A stretch of 64,000 bases of DNA, taken from contig CAZXKO010000027.1 of assembly GCA_964641665.1 (NCBI GenBank), forward strand, positions 62,001-126,000, in the 5' to 3' direction. Origin of the DNA: Gp1-AA133 sp964641665. Lineage in GTDB: Bacteria; Acidobacteriota; Terriglobia; Terriglobales; Acidobacteriaceae. The position numbers were made by a program, and so were the translations under genes. Under the pieces are notes generated by a model. That model worked only from the letters and a program-made list of their open reading frames with translations, had not been told where the DNA came from and searched no databases. Below, piece after piece: positions 18,710 to 28,528 of the stretch; position 1 is the stretch's first letter; each line of letters starts with the position of its first letter.

Positions 18710-18883
18710 TCAACGCCCCACGAGAGTGCGGATACCCCAGAGTCCAGCGCAGGCCATGGTGACAAGAAACACCAAGCCAACCAGGCGCCCTGAAGGCGTG
18801 CTTTTGCTCCAGTCCTGGAGCACGATGATCAGTCAAGCGACGAATAGCAGCGGTGCGGCGATGGCAACGGCTCTCAGCCACAT
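18710..18883 (-). pseudogene. small two-helix membrane protein with in-frame TGA
   Basis: From the ATG at 18883, with AGGAGA about eight bases before it, the frame encodes 16 residues (MWLRAVAIAAPLLFVA). It then meets TGA at 18833-18835 and continues in frame for 40 further residues that look genuinely coding: a polar loop QDWSKSTPSGR, a second hydrophobic helix, and an end in TLVGR with a stop at 18710. A single change from TGG (Trp) to TGA would explain it. It is probably a nonsense-mutated gene or a sequence error. This fills most of the 386-base gap before the galactosidase. Confidence 0.5.
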
Positions 18884-19025
18884 AGGGTTATCTCCTATTG
18901 TCTCCGCTAAGAAGCGTGCCACCGGGCGGCCGGCGGCGGAAGGACACGAGTCACACTTAGGGGTGATCGCGCGCGGGCGGGGCTGTGGTGAAAATGACGA
19001 TATAATTCGCCGCACCGAGGGCACC

Positions 19026-21512
19026 GTGTCGAAACAAACGTTGGCGCTGTTTTGCACTTTGGGATCCGCGATTTTCATCGCGGTGCTGATTGTGGCCACG
19101 CCCTGTGCGGCTCAACAACTGACGAACGACAAACTGTCCGTGATCGTCAACGCTCACGAGGGATCGTATCAACTGGCGTTGCCGGGCGGCCAGCCCATCT
19201 TCACCAGCCGTGTTGCGGCACAGGTCGATCACCAGTGGTTGCGCTCGAGCGACTACCCGCGTCGCCAGGCTTCCGAATCCAGCTTCACCGATGAACTCGG
19301 TTCGGGCCGGGAGGTGACCGTCACTTGCGGAGGGCTCGAGGGAAAAGCCGACCTGGTGTATGTCGTACAATTTTACAGCCAGCGCTCCTACGCTACGGTC
19401 CAGGTGACAGTACGGAACACTACCGGCAAGGGAGTGACGGTGCAGGCCATCCGAGGCATGGAGGCAATCGGGGAGCCGGTGCTCAATCTGGGCGGTCATG
19501 CATCCGCCGATCGCATTCTCTCCGACAGTTTCAGTGAAGATTGGCCGCCGCTGCAGATCTACGACCTTGAGAAAGGGCCCGGCGGGATGCATCGCGGTGT
19601 GGGGAGTCAGCTTATCTACAACCGCGAGAGCAAACAGAGTCTCTTCTTCGGTGCACTGAGCTCCAACCGGCTTCTGGCCTTGCTGCGCCTGCAAGCTTCC
19701 GGCACGGGAGAGCAGGCGAAGATTGCCTCCTACAACGTTGACTTCACCGGAACGACCGAGATCCAAAAGGATTTCAATCTGAAAGGTGCTCCCGCCGAAG
19801 ATCAGATCGAACTGAGTCTTCCCCTCGGAACCGGCGCAGAGCTGGCTTCAGAGCGCCTGATGCTCCAAGCCGGGCCGGATTACCACAATCAACTGCTGGC
19901 CTACGGCGAGGCGATCCGGCAGTTGCACCACGCGCGCGTCTCCAGCGAGACTCCGATCGGTTGGTGGAGTTGGACGGCCTTCTATGGCGGCATCAACGAA
20001 GGCGAGACCCTGGCCAATGCGGATTGGCAGGCGGAACATCTCACGTCCTTGGGGTACAAGTACTTTCAGATTGATGAAGGCTACCAATATGCTCGCGGAG
20101 AGTACACCACCACCAATGCGACACAATTCCCCAATGGCATGCGCTCTGTGGGAAACCACATTACGGGAAATGGCCTGACATTCGGCGTTTGGACCGCGCC
20201 CTTTGAAGTGACAGCGCGGGCCTGGGTCTACGAACATCACAAGGATTGGCTGGTCCACAATGCCAAGGGCGAACCGATCCCTCTGGGTCAGGTCTGGGGC
20301 CAGAAGACGGATGTGTTGTACGCCCTGGACACAACCCATCCCGGAGCTCAGGAATACTTGCGTCGAACTTACAAGACATTGGTCCGCGAGTGGGGAGTTC
20401 GTTTCATCAAACTCGATTTCATGGACACCACGGCGATCGAGGGTTACCGCTACCGGCCCAATACCACCGCCTTGGAAGCGCAACGTGCCGGTCTACAGAT
20501 CATCCGCGACACCGTGGGCGATGAAGTTATTCTGGACAAGGACGGAAGTCCCATGCTGAGCCCGGTGGGACTGGTAGACACAGGACGGATCTCCGTGGAT
20601 ACGGGACACAGTTTTCAGAGAACGAGGGATGCCGCGCCGGGCATCGCTGCGCGCTTTTACATGCAGCGCAATTTTTTCGTGAATGATCCAGACGCCTTCA
20701 ACACAACGGGAGAGTCTTTCAGCGATTTCAAAAAACTGCCCCCTTCCCTTACCCTGTCCGCGGCTGAAGCCTCGATTGCGCTCTCCGCCGTGTCGGGTGG
20801 AATGTACGAGATTGGCGATGACATGCTTGTCCTGGGATCGCAGGACGATCGCCTGGCGCTGGTCAAGAACACAGACTTGCTCAATATGGCCAAAATTGGA
20901 CGAGCGGCCACGCCCCTCGATCTGATGACCTACGAGCCCGAGGATGAACAACCCAGCATCTTCATTCTCCGGGAAAGTCCGCACCAGTCCCTCTTGACCG
21001 TCTTCAATTGGACAAAAACCACGCGGTCGCACACATTGAAACTGGCGGACCTCGGGCTGCCTTCGGAGCACATGTTTACAGCAGTGGATGTCTTGAGACA
21101 GAACACGCCGGTCTCGCTTGTCGGCGGATCCGTACAGGTCGAGAATCAACTCCCCGAGTCTGTGAGTGTAATCAAGCTTGTCGATAGCAACGCTTCTCCG
21201 AGCGCGCCCACTGTTAAGGCGCAAGTGCCCTCGGTCGCCAACGTCGGCGAGACCATCCAACTCTCAGCGCAAACAGACGCTGGCGTGCCCGCGGTTGACT
21301 ATCGCTGGGATTTCGGCGACGGCACCAGCGCAAACGGCCCGAAGGTGTCGCACGCCTACACCAGGGCAGCACCCTTCACGGTCCGCCTAACCGTCGGCGG
21401 GATTGACGGCGTGCCAGCGGTTCAGAACTTCTCTATCGCGGTGACTGGCAACTTGCGCGGTTTGCCGAACCTTGCCGACAATCGGCGATTCCAGGAGCCC
21501 ACGGACCACTGA
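19026..21512 (+). CDS. secreted GH36/melibiase-like alpha-galactosidase with PKD domain
   Basis: The 828-residue protein starts at the GTG at 19026, with GAGGG five bases upstream and a signal peptide ending CAAQ. A beta-sandwich N-domain (~residues 25-290) is followed by a TIM barrel with IGWWSWTAFYGG, FQIDEGYQ, the nucleophile segment IKLDFM (~460) and the candidate acid/base region GRISVDTG (~520). The C-terminal ~100 residues form a PKD-like Ig domain with YRWDFGDGTSANG. The likely activity is extracellular hydrolysis of alpha-galactosides in plant polysaccharide, but specificity within this clan is not certain. It stands alone. Confidence 0.82.
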   Translation: MSKQTLALFCTLGSAIFIAVLIVATPCAAQQLTNDKLSVIVNAHEGSYQLALPGGQPIFTSRVAAQVDHQWLRSSDYPRRQASESSFTDELGSGREVTVTCGGLEGKADLVYVVQFYSQRSYATVQVTVRNTTGKGVTVQAIRGMEAIGEPVLNLGGHASADRILSDSFSEDWPPLQIYDLEKGPGGMHRGVGSQLIYNRESKQSLFFGALSSNRLLALLRLQASGTGEQAKIASYNVDFTGTTEIQKDFNLKGAPAEDQIELSLPLGTGAELASERLMLQAGPDYHNQLLAYGEAIRQLHHARVSSETPIGWWSWTAFYGGINEGETLANADWQAEHLTSLGYKYFQIDEGYQYARGEYTTTNATQFPNGMRSVGNHITGNGLTFGVWTAPFEVTARAWVYEHHKDWLVHNAKGEPIPLGQVWGQKTDVLYALDTTHPGAQEYLRRTYKTLVREWGVRFIKLDFMDTTAIEGYRYRPNTTALEAQRAGLQIIRDTVGDEVILDKDGSPMLSPVGLVDTGRISVDTGHSFQRTRDAAPGIAARFYMQRNFFVNDPDAFNTTGESFSDFKKLPPSLTLSAAEASIALSAVSGGMYEIGDDMLVLGSQDDRLALVKNTDLLNMAKIGRAATPLDLMTYEPEDEQPSIFILRESPHQSLLTVFNWTKTTRSHTLKLADLGLPSEHMFTAVDVLRQNTPVSLVGGSVQVENQLPESVSVIKLVDSNASPSAPTVKAQVPSVANVGETIQLSAQTDAGVPAVDYRWDFGDGTSANGPKVSHAYTRAAPFTVRLTVGGIDGVPAVQNFSIAVTGNLRGLPNLADNRRFQEPTDH

Positions 21513-21746
21513 AAACGATCTCTCGGAAGCCCGAAGGATCGATCGACTACCCTGGTCACCTGGCACTCGCAGCATGGTCTTGCTTCCGAGCTGTGTTCAG
21601 AAGGGAGGCCGTCGGTGCCGACCTTGGGGAATTCAACCAAGAGACCTTGTACCCCGGATGGGCCATTCCGCCTTGACCGGCAGATTGGGTAGAAATAGAG
21701 TGCCAAGGAGGGCCTTGGAGGCCTGCCCAAAACGAAGGCTGGACGG

Positions 21747-22319
21747 ATGGTACCTATGCGCGGAGTAAAGCAACTTTGGCCGATGATACTCGTGGCGGCA
21801 GTGGTGGGATTGGCTGCGTTGGCATTTGGGCAGGATGCTCCCGATACGCAGGCTCCGGCTGGCCCAAGCACGGCTACGCCCGCGCCGACCAGCGCTGAGG
21901 ACTCGGAGTTGGCGGGCGAAGTGCAACAACTGCGCAACGAACTCGATCGGCTCAAGCGCCAAGTGGCGTATCTCAACACGGTGGTCACCGAACTGGAAAG
22001 CGAAAGGATGCCGGCAGAACGCACAGCAACACGGCCTGCAGCGAAAGCGCCAAAGAAGGGTGTGACCGCGAGTTCCACGCCAGCCATTTCCGCTGATGCG
22101 CCTGCGCCGGACTCCGACGAGAAAGTTACGAAGACGGTGCTCGTGTTCCGTGATGGCCACAAAACCGAAGCGGTAAACTACGCGATCGTTGGGCAAACAC
22201 TGTGGATATACACGGAGACGGATTCGAAGAAGGTGCCGCTGGCCGACCTGGATGTGGCGGCAACCAAGAGCGCGAATTCTGATCGCGGAGTGACCTTCCA
22301 GGTGCCGCCGCCGAAATGA
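21747..22319 (+). CDS. exported coiled-coil protein, unknown
   Basis: The 190-residue protein has an N-terminal signal or anchor (~residues 10-28), a Pro/Ala/Thr-rich linker, a heptad-like coiled coil (ELAGEVQQLRNELDRLKRQV, ~55-85), a second low-complexity linker, and a small C-terminal beta domain (KTVLVFRDGHKTEAVNYAIV). Similar short C-terminal domains occur in secreted acidobacterial proteins, but I cannot name a function. GAAGG lies eight bases before the ATG at 21747; an ATG nine bases later is also possible. A strong terminator follows. Confidence 0.6.
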   Translation: MVPMRGVKQLWPMILVAAVVGLAALAFGQDAPDTQAPAGPSTATPAPTSAEDSELAGEVQQLRNELDRLKRQVAYLNTVVTELESERMPAERTATRPAAKAPKKGVTASSTPAISADAPAPDSDEKVTKTVLVFRDGHKTEAVNYAIVGQTLWIYTETDSKKVPLADLDVAATKSANSDRGVTFQVPPPK

Positions 22320-22405
22320 TTTTGCTTCAACGACGGGAGTCGTTTAGAGCCACATCCCGCCCCTACTACATCTTCCTGGGCTCAACTCTTCTGACCGCAT
22401 AAATA

Positions 22406-22436
22406 AGGCCCGCTCGTTCGAGCGGGCCTCTTTTTC
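22406..22436 (+). terminator. rho-independent terminator
   Basis: AGGCCCGCTC (22406-22415) pairs with GAGCGGGCCT (22420-22429) around GTTC, then CTTTTT. It ends the coiled-coil protein gene. It lies about 60 bases beyond the end of the convergent pnp gene, but has no comparable T-run on that strand. Confidence 0.85.
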
Positions 22437-22494
22437 CCGATGTCCGAGGATGGCAGCCAGACACTAGTAGCTGAGCAGTACAGCCACGGGTCCT

Positions 22495-24864
22495 TTAGTG
22501 CCGTCCTCCGCCGTGGCCGCCGCCGCCGCGCCCGTTGTGTGGGCGACCGCGCCCGCCGCGACGGCGTCCTCCACCTCCTCCGCCTCGCGGTCCCCGATCC
22601 CGATCCCGGTCACGATCCGGAGCAACCGTCGCACCCTGGGGCGCGTCGTCCCGGTTGAAGTTAGGCTCATCGCTGGGCTCGTCTACGAAATCGCCGCCGC
22701 CTTCGATGGTCATCGAGGCCACTGGAGCCTCTGCCGGAACTTCCCCGCCTCCCATCTTCGCGCGCTGCTCTTTCAAAATCGCCTTTCGCGAAAGCCGGAT
22801 GCGGTTCCCTTCCACAGCCAGCACCTTCACCAGCACCTGATCGCCTTCTTTCAGCTCGTCGCGAATGTCTTTGATGCGGTGCTCGGCGACTTCGCTGATA
22901 TGCAGAAGCCCGTCCGTCCCGGGGATAATTTCGACGAAAGCCCCGAAATCCGCAAGCCTCGACACGGTGCCCAGGTAGGTCTTCCCGACTTCCGCGGTGG
23001 CGGTCAGGTCGCCGATGATTTGCAGCGCCTTCGCGGCCGACACCTGGTCGTTCGAAGAGACATTGACTTTTCCCGTGTCTTCGACGTCGATCTTCACGCC
23101 CGTCTGCTCGATGATGCTCCGGATCATCTTCCCACCCGGCCCGATCAGGTCGCGAATCTTGTCGACCGGAATCTGCAGGGTATAGAACCGCGGCGCGAAT
23201 GACGATACCGCCTCGCGGTGCGTCGCCAGCACCTCTTCCATCTTTCCCAGGATGTGCAACCGCCCGCGCTGTGCCTGCGCAAGCGCCTCCCGCATGATCT
23301 GCGGCGTAATCCCGGCGACCTTGATGTCCATCTGCAGCGCGGTGATCCCGTCCTTGGTCCCGGCAACCTTGAAATCCATGTCGCCGTAATGATCCTCAGC
23401 CCCGGCGATGTCGGTCAGGATGGCGTACTTGTCGCCCTCCTTCACCAAGCCCATCGCCACGCCGGCCACTGGAGCCTTGAGCGGCACGCCGGCATCCATC
23501 AACGACATGGCGGCCCCGCAAACCGTCGCCATGGAAGACGACCCATTCGACTCCAAAATGTCCGATACGACTCTCATCGCATACGGCCACTCCTCCTGCG
23601 AGGGCAACACCGCCGACACCGCTCGCTCCGCCAACGCACCGTGCCCAACTTCGCGCCGCCCCGCCCCCCGCAGAAACTGCACTTCACCAACCGAAAACGG
23701 CGGGAAATTATAGTGAAGCATGAAGCGTTTCTTGGCTTCGCCTTCGAAGGCTTCCAGACGCTGCATGTCGTCGCTCGTCCCGAGCGTGGTGGTCACCAGC
23801 GCTTGGGTTTCGCCTCGGGTGAAGATGGCGCTGCCGTGGGTTCTGGGCAGGACACCGGCTTCGATCCAGATTTCGCGGATTTCGTCGAAAGCGCGGGCGT
23901 CCGGACGCCGCCTCTGTTCAATGACCTGTTCGCGGAAGATTCGTTCGCGCAGGGCCTCGTAATATTCCTTCAGCTTCTTCTTGGCATCCTCGGCGTTGTC
24001 GTCGTCGGGGATCGCTGCTTCCAGTTCTTTCTTGATGTCTTTGACCAGGGTGTAGCTTTCGGCCTTGGGATGCTTGTGAGTATCGAGAGCATCGATCAGG
24101 CGGGTGCCGACTTTGGCTTTCAGGTCGTCATAGTATTTCTGGTCGAACTCGGGCGGGGTTACCTTGCGCTTGGGTTTGCCGACTTTGTCTCGGAGTTCGT
24201 TGATCGCCGCGCAGATCTTCTTGATTTCGCTGTGCGCGTACTCGATGGCGTCGACCACCGTCTCTTCTTTTATTTCCTTCGCGCCGGACTCGATCATCAT
24301 GATTGCGTCCGCGCTACCCACTACCATGATGTTCAACAGGCTGTCGCGCATTTCCGAGTACGTCGGATTCGTGACGAACTTCCCTTCCACAAAGCCAACC
24401 CGGACCGCTCCAATGGGCCCGAGGAACGGAATGTCGGAGAGGGTGAGCGCGATCGAGGCAGCGTTGATGGCAGCCACGTCGGGATCGTTTTCGGTGTCGG
24501 CAGAGAGCACAAAGGCGATGACCTGGGTTTCGCACTTGAAGCCGTCGGCAAACAGCGGCCGGATGGGGCGGTCGATCATGCGGCTGGTGAGGATCTCGCG
24601 CTCGCTCGGACGGCCTTCGCGCTTGATGAAGCCGCCCGGGATGCGTCCGCCGGCGTAGGTGTATTCGCGATAGTCGACGGTGAGCGGAAAGAAGTCGATG
24701 CCTTCCCGGGGATCGGCATTCGCAACCGCGGTGGCCAGCACCACGTTGTCGCCGATCCGGACCACGCCGGAGCCGTGTGCCTGCTTGGCTAGTTTGCCGG
24801 TTTCAAATTTGAGGTTTTTACCGCCGTTGAGTTCAACGCTGATTTCTGTTGGTTCTGGTTTCAT
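22495..24864 (-). CDS. pnp: polyribonucleotide nucleotidyltransferase
   Basis: The 789-residue PNPase has two RNase PH domains (~residues 10-230 and ~320-550) with GRREVGHGALAERA in the second core, a KH domain with the GPGGK loop (~570-600) and an S1 domain (~630-700). It degrades RNA phosphorolytically and is a degradosome partner. The tail after ~720 is an unusual Arg/Gly/Asp-rich extension ending in GGG-H-GGG-R-H, probably disordered and RNA-binding. GAAGGA precedes the ATG at 24864. It lies about 200 bases downstream of rpsO, the conserved bacterial order. Confidence 0.97.
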   Translation of the reverse strand: MKPEPTEISVELNGGKNLKFETGKLAKQAHGSGVVRIGDNVVLATAVANADPREGIDFFPLTVDYREYTYAGGRIPGGFIKREGRPSEREILTSRMIDRPIRPLFADGFKCETQVIAFVLSADTENDPDVAAINAASIALTLSDIPFLGPIGAVRVGFVEGKFVTNPTYSEMRDSLLNIMVVGSADAIMMIESGAKEIKEETVVDAIEYAHSEIKKICAAINELRDKVGKPKRKVTPPEFDQKYYDDLKAKVGTRLIDALDTHKHPKAESYTLVKDIKKELEAAIPDDDNAEDAKKKLKEYYEALRERIFREQVIEQRRRPDARAFDEIREIWIEAGVLPRTHGSAIFTRGETQALVTTTLGTSDDMQRLEAFEGEAKKRFMLHYNFPPFSVGEVQFLRGAGRREVGHGALAERAVSAVLPSQEEWPYAMRVVSDILESNGSSSMATVCGAAMSLMDAGVPLKAPVAGVAMGLVKEGDKYAILTDIAGAEDHYGDMDFKVAGTKDGITALQMDIKVAGITPQIMREALAQAQRGRLHILGKMEEVLATHREAVSSFAPRFYTLQIPVDKIRDLIGPGGKMIRSIIEQTGVKIDVEDTGKVNVSSNDQVSAAKALQIIGDLTATAEVGKTYLGTVSRLADFGAFVEIIPGTDGLLHISEVAEHRIKDIRDELKEGDQVLVKVLAVEGNRIRLSRKAILKEQRAKMGGGEVPAEAPVASMTIEGGGDFVDEPSDEPNFNRDDAPQGATVAPDRDRDRDRGPRGGGGGGRRRGGRGRPHNGRGGGGHGGGRH

Positions 24865-25065
24865 GATTCATCCTTCTGGGCAGGAGGGCAACGACGCGCG
24901 ATGGGAAGTTGCACGATGGGGTAGCGAACGCCAGTTGAGGTAAGGCCATGGCCGGGAATCGCACTTTCCAAAGATTCCTTGAGGTCCGTCCAGCGGCCAC
25001 TTGGCGGCGGGACGAAGGCGAGCGGGCTTCGGATACACTACGGCTCCGAAGCCTTCAGCATGCAA

Positions 25066-25332
25066 TTACTTGCGGATGCCGAGTTTGGTGATGACGCCTT
25101 TGTAACGCTCGGAATCGTACTCTTTCAAGTAGTCGAGCAGGCGACGACGCTTGCTGACGAGCATGAGCAGACCGCGGCGCGAGCCGTGGTCCTTCTTGTG
25201 CGTCTTGAAGTGCTCCGTGAGTTGACCGATGCGCTCGCTTAACAGCGCGATCTGTACCTCGGGGCTGCCGGTGTCGGTAGCGTGCGTCGCATACGTGTCA
25301 ATGAGGGACTTTTTTTGCTCTCTGGCTAGCAC
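25066..25332 (-). CDS. rpsO: 30S ribosomal protein S15
   Basis: The 88-residue protein matches S15 from end to end: LAREQKKSLID, the TGSPEVQIALL segment, HFKTHKKDHGSRRGL and YLKEYDSERY. It binds 16S rRNA in the central domain. The start codon is GTG at 25332. It precedes pnp on the same strand, as in many bacteria, where readthrough and RNase processing couple the two. Confidence 0.97.
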   Translation of the reverse strand: MLAREQKKSLIDTYATHATDTGSPEVQIALLSERIGQLTEHFKTHKKDHGSRRGLLMLVSKRRRLLDYLKEYDSERYKGVITKLGIRK

Positions 25333-25584
25333 TAACCTGATGCACTCCTGTCTCTGAGTTTCGATTTTTCCCTTGTAACGTGATCAAGAGTAACACGTTA
25401 GCGAAGAGGGTGTAAAGGCGAGCCTCGCGGCTCTCGGTTTCCGCTTGACGCCTCCCGGATCCCAGTTTGCAACGACATAATGTGCGCGAAGCTCTGCGCG
25501 CCTCAGGAACGTGTGAGAGCAATCTGGTTCTGCCGTTTCATCTAGAATGGCAAGGGTTTGTCGAGTGCGGGTTGGGAGGAGCGC

Positions 25585-27438
25585 ATGACGGCATCTGAAT
25601 CGGGGCCTGGTTTGTCATCGCGCAGGATGGTTGCACTTGTGGTGGCCACAGCCTGGGTGGCGTTTGGCTGGGCGCCGCGGATGTCGGCACAGAGCGCGGC
25701 GAAATGTCATCCGATGGAGACGCGGCCAGAGGTCGCGCCCGAGGATCTGCCGGTTCCCCAGAAACTCTCGGGCATTGGGAATGCCCACATCCGCATCACT
25801 GCCACGAAGGAGGCGCAGACGTGGTTTGACCAGGGCTTGAATCTGCTCCATGACTTCTGGGATTACGAATCGGCACGGGCCTTCGAGCAGGGCGTGCGCG
25901 TGGACCCGAAATGCGCGATGTGTTACTGGGGTCTCTACCAGGCGGAAATGTTCAGCCACAGCAACGCTAAATACTATGCTGACCGGACGCTGAAGCAGGC
26001 GGTCCGGCTCAAAGGCAAAATCAGCAAGGCCGAGCGGCTATACATCGAGGCGAGTGTGGTGGCGGAGGCAGCCAGGGAATCAAAAAAGGACGGGAAGGAC
26101 AAAGAAGACTCTAAGGAAGTGGAGCTGTATCGCAAGCTGGTCAAATATGACCCGAAGGACACGCAGGCGCGAATTTTTCTGGCGAATGCGCTCATGCATG
26201 GCTACGAGGACAATGGCGAGCCGCGCGCAGGCACCAAGGAAGCGTTGGCCATTTTCCAGAGCGTACTGAAGGACGATCCCGACAATTCCACCGCGAATCA
26301 CTATTGGATTCACGCTGTGGAGGCGAGTCCTCATCCGGAGCAGGCGCTGCACAGCGCGGAAATCCTTGGCCGTCTTGCGCCCAGTTCGGGACACATGGTT
26401 CACATGCCGGGCCACATTTTCTATCGGACGGGCGACTACGCGAGCGCGAAGGAATCTTTTGCGGCATCGACGAAGGCGGACGAGCAATACATGCAGGCAC
26501 AGCACGTGCAGGTCGATGACGACTGGAACTACGTGCACAACCTGATGTACGCGATCGCGAATGCTCTAGAGGCTGGTGAATTCAGCGAGGCGACCCGGTT
26601 GTCTGCGAAACTTAAGGATGCGCGCGGCCAACTTGCCAATACGCTGTATCCGTGGTCGCCGCGCGATGCGATTTCGCGGCTCGACCCGCGGCTTCCGGTA
26701 GCGCTGCGCAATGCAGATTGGGCGACGGCGCTGACACTGCTGGCGTCAAGCGATCCGCCGGCAAGCCTTTCGAACCTTCAGTTCCTGCGACGCGCGCTCA
26801 CGCAATTTGTCACGGGCATGCAGGCGCTCGACCAGCATGATATGGCGCGGGCGGAAACGGCGTCCGCGGAGTTCGATGCGGAACTCTGGCGGATTTCGAA
26901 TCGGTTGAAAGACGAAGCAAACCAAAAGGCGAAGGATAAGGACAAGAAAAAGGAAGACGAAGATGCAGGTCCGCCAAAGTTGAACATTATGCCGGATGCC
27001 TTGCCGGATCCGCTGGTGAATGATCTGTCGGTGATGTCGCTGGAGTTGCGCGCCGCTGTGCTGGTGGCGAAGAAGCAGAACGACGAGGCGAAGAAGCTAT
27101 ACGCGCAGGCAACGCGAGAAGCGAAAGCGCTGGGGTATCGCGAGCCGCCCGTTTTTATTCAGCCGGTTGCCGAGACGGAAGGAGCGGCATTCCTGGCGGC
27201 GTCGGACTGGACGGACGCCAAGGCTGCTTACAAAGAGGCGCTCGCCGACCGGCCCCGCTCGGGATTTCCGCTGTACGGCATCGCGGTGGCCAGCGAGCAG
27301 GCGGGCGAAGTCGCAGCGGCCACAGCCGAGTACGCGAATTTCTTGAGCGAGTGGAAATCGGCGGATTCCGATCTTCCCCAACTCGCCCATGCGCGCACTT
27401 ATCTCGCCGCCCACAACAAGGCTGCAGCCGGGCAATAA
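25585..27438 (+). CDS. exported TPR-like repeat protein
   Basis: The 617-residue protein starts at the ATG at 25585, with GGGAGGA four bases upstream, followed by a short signal peptide ending MSAQS. The rest is almost all helical, with TPR-like units such as AQTWFDQGLNLLHDFWDYESA (early), CAMCYWGLYQAEM and HMPGHIFYRTGDYASA. A Lys/Glu-rich insertion lies near residue 450. The form is typical of large periplasmic TPR proteins in Acidobacteriota and related phyla. It is probably a scaffold; no enzyme motif is seen. Confidence 0.75.
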   Translation: MTASESGPGLSSRRMVALVVATAWVAFGWAPRMSAQSAAKCHPMETRPEVAPEDLPVPQKLSGIGNAHIRITATKEAQTWFDQGLNLLHDFWDYESARAFEQGVRVDPKCAMCYWGLYQAEMFSHSNAKYYADRTLKQAVRLKGKISKAERLYIEASVVAEAARESKKDGKDKEDSKEVELYRKLVKYDPKDTQARIFLANALMHGYEDNGEPRAGTKEALAIFQSVLKDDPDNSTANHYWIHAVEASPHPEQALHSAEILGRLAPSSGHMVHMPGHIFYRTGDYASAKESFAASTKADEQYMQAQHVQVDDDWNYVHNLMYAIANALEAGEFSEATRLSAKLKDARGQLANTLYPWSPRDAISRLDPRLPVALRNADWATALTLLASSDPPASLSNLQFLRRALTQFVTGMQALDQHDMARAETASAEFDAELWRISNRLKDEANQKAKDKDKKKEDEDAGPPKLNIMPDALPDPLVNDLSVMSLELRAAVLVAKKQNDEAKKLYAQATREAKALGYREPPVFIQPVAETEGAAFLAASDWTDAKAAYKEALADRPRSGFPLYGIAVASEQAGEVAAATAEYANFLSEWKSADSDLPQLAHARTYLAAHNKAAAGQ

Positions 27439-27600
27439 ACGACGCGTTTCACTTCGCTTGCTAACGTTCTGCCGACAAGCTGGACGGTGGTGCACGTTGC
27501 GGGCGCCTGGTCGATGTGCGCCCTATGGGGAACGCATAAAGTGAAGCCTCTGGGTCTCGGATGAGTTGCGAATCGCCCACTCGGCTGGCAAAGTGGGGAC

Positions 27601-28500
27601 GTGCCTGAACTACCCGATATCACCGCTTACATTACAGCTCTCGAAACGCGTGTGGCTGGCCAACCGCTCGAACGGGTGCGCATCGGGAGTCCTTTCCTGC
27701 TGCGAACCGTGCACCCACCAGTGGCCGAGGCGGAGGGCAAACAGGTGCGCGAGTTGCGGCGTGTGGGCAAGCGGATCGCGATCGGGGTCGAAAACGATCT
27801 GTGGTTAGTGCTGCACCTGATGATTGCGGGGCGGTTGCACTGGCGGCCTCCCAGGGCGAAGCTGGCGGGACGTCGCAGTTTAGCAGCGTTTGATTTTCCC
27901 GAGGGCTCCCTGGTGCTCACCGAGGCGGGAACGAAGCACCGGGCGTCATTACACATCGTCGCCGGCGAAGAAGGCTTGGAGTCGCTGGATGCCGGAGGAA
28001 TCGATGTCTTCAACAGCGACCTGGATGCGTTCCGTACCGTGCTGACGACCGAGAACCGCACCTTGAAGCGGGCCCTCACGGATCCGCGGCTGCTGAGCGG
28101 GATCGGGAATGCGTACTCGGATGAGATCCTGCACGTGGCGCAGCTTTCCCCAATTGCCCTTACGCAGAAACTTGAGCCGGACGAGTGGGAGCGGCTGTTC
28201 GCGGCCACGCGGAGTACGCTCGATTTCTGGGTCAAGCGGCTGCGCGCAGAAGCGGAGGCCAGCTTTCCTGAAAAGGTAACTGCATTCCGCGAAGGGATGG
28301 CGGTGCACGGGCGGTACGGGAAGCCGTGTCCGAGGTGTGGAGACAAGGTCTTGCGCATTCGCTACGCCGACAAAGAAACAAACTACTGTGCTCGCTGCCA
28401 GACCGGAGGAAAAGTGCTGGCGGACCGGAGCCTGTCGCGGCTGCTGGGAAAAGACTGGCCCCGCACGCTGGAGGAGCTGGAAGCGCTAAAGCGGCGGTGA
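27601..28500 (+). CDS. Fpg/Nei-family DNA glycosylase
   Basis: The 299-residue protein uses a GTG start and begins with the essential Pro-Glu-Leu-Pro-Asp N-terminus of the Fpg/Nei family, whose Pro2 attacks the damaged base site. The helix-two-turn-helix segment LLSGIGNAYSDEIL (~residue 165) and a C-terminal zinc finger (CPRCG then CARCQ) are present. The finger ends QTGGK rather than the common QxGGR-type end. It excises oxidised purines or pyrimidines and cuts the strand. Whether it is strictly MutM-like is uncertain, so I give no symbol. Confidence 0.88.
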   Translation: MPELPDITAYITALETRVAGQPLERVRIGSPFLLRTVHPPVAEAEGKQVRELRRVGKRIAIGVENDLWLVLHLMIAGRLHWRPPRAKLAGRRSLAAFDFPEGSLVLTEAGTKHRASLHIVAGEEGLESLDAGGIDVFNSDLDAFRTVLTTENRTLKRALTDPRLLSGIGNAYSDEILHVAQLSPIALTQKLEPDEWERLFAATRSTLDFWVKRLRAEAEASFPEKVTAFREGMAVHGRYGKPCPRCGDKVLRIRYADKETNYCARCQTGGKVLADRSLSRLLGKDWPRTLEELEALKRR

Positions 28501-28528
28501 GGTGGTCGATGGCGGTGAGGTGGTCGAT
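28493..28528. repeat. 18-bp tandem repeat, two copies
   Basis: GGCGGTGAGGTGGTCGAT occurs twice in direct succession; the first copy includes the stop codon of the DNA glycosylase gene. This looks like a recent local duplication. Confidence 0.7.

Noticed and set aside
18833..18835. in-frame TGA as selenocysteine
   Set aside because: No selenoprotein family match, no SECIS-like hairpin evident after the codon, and Trp-to-stop is simpler.
23218..24792. 524-codon open frame on the plus strand
   Set aside because: It is fully antisense to pnp; the openness comes from high GC third positions and the sequence has no protein character.
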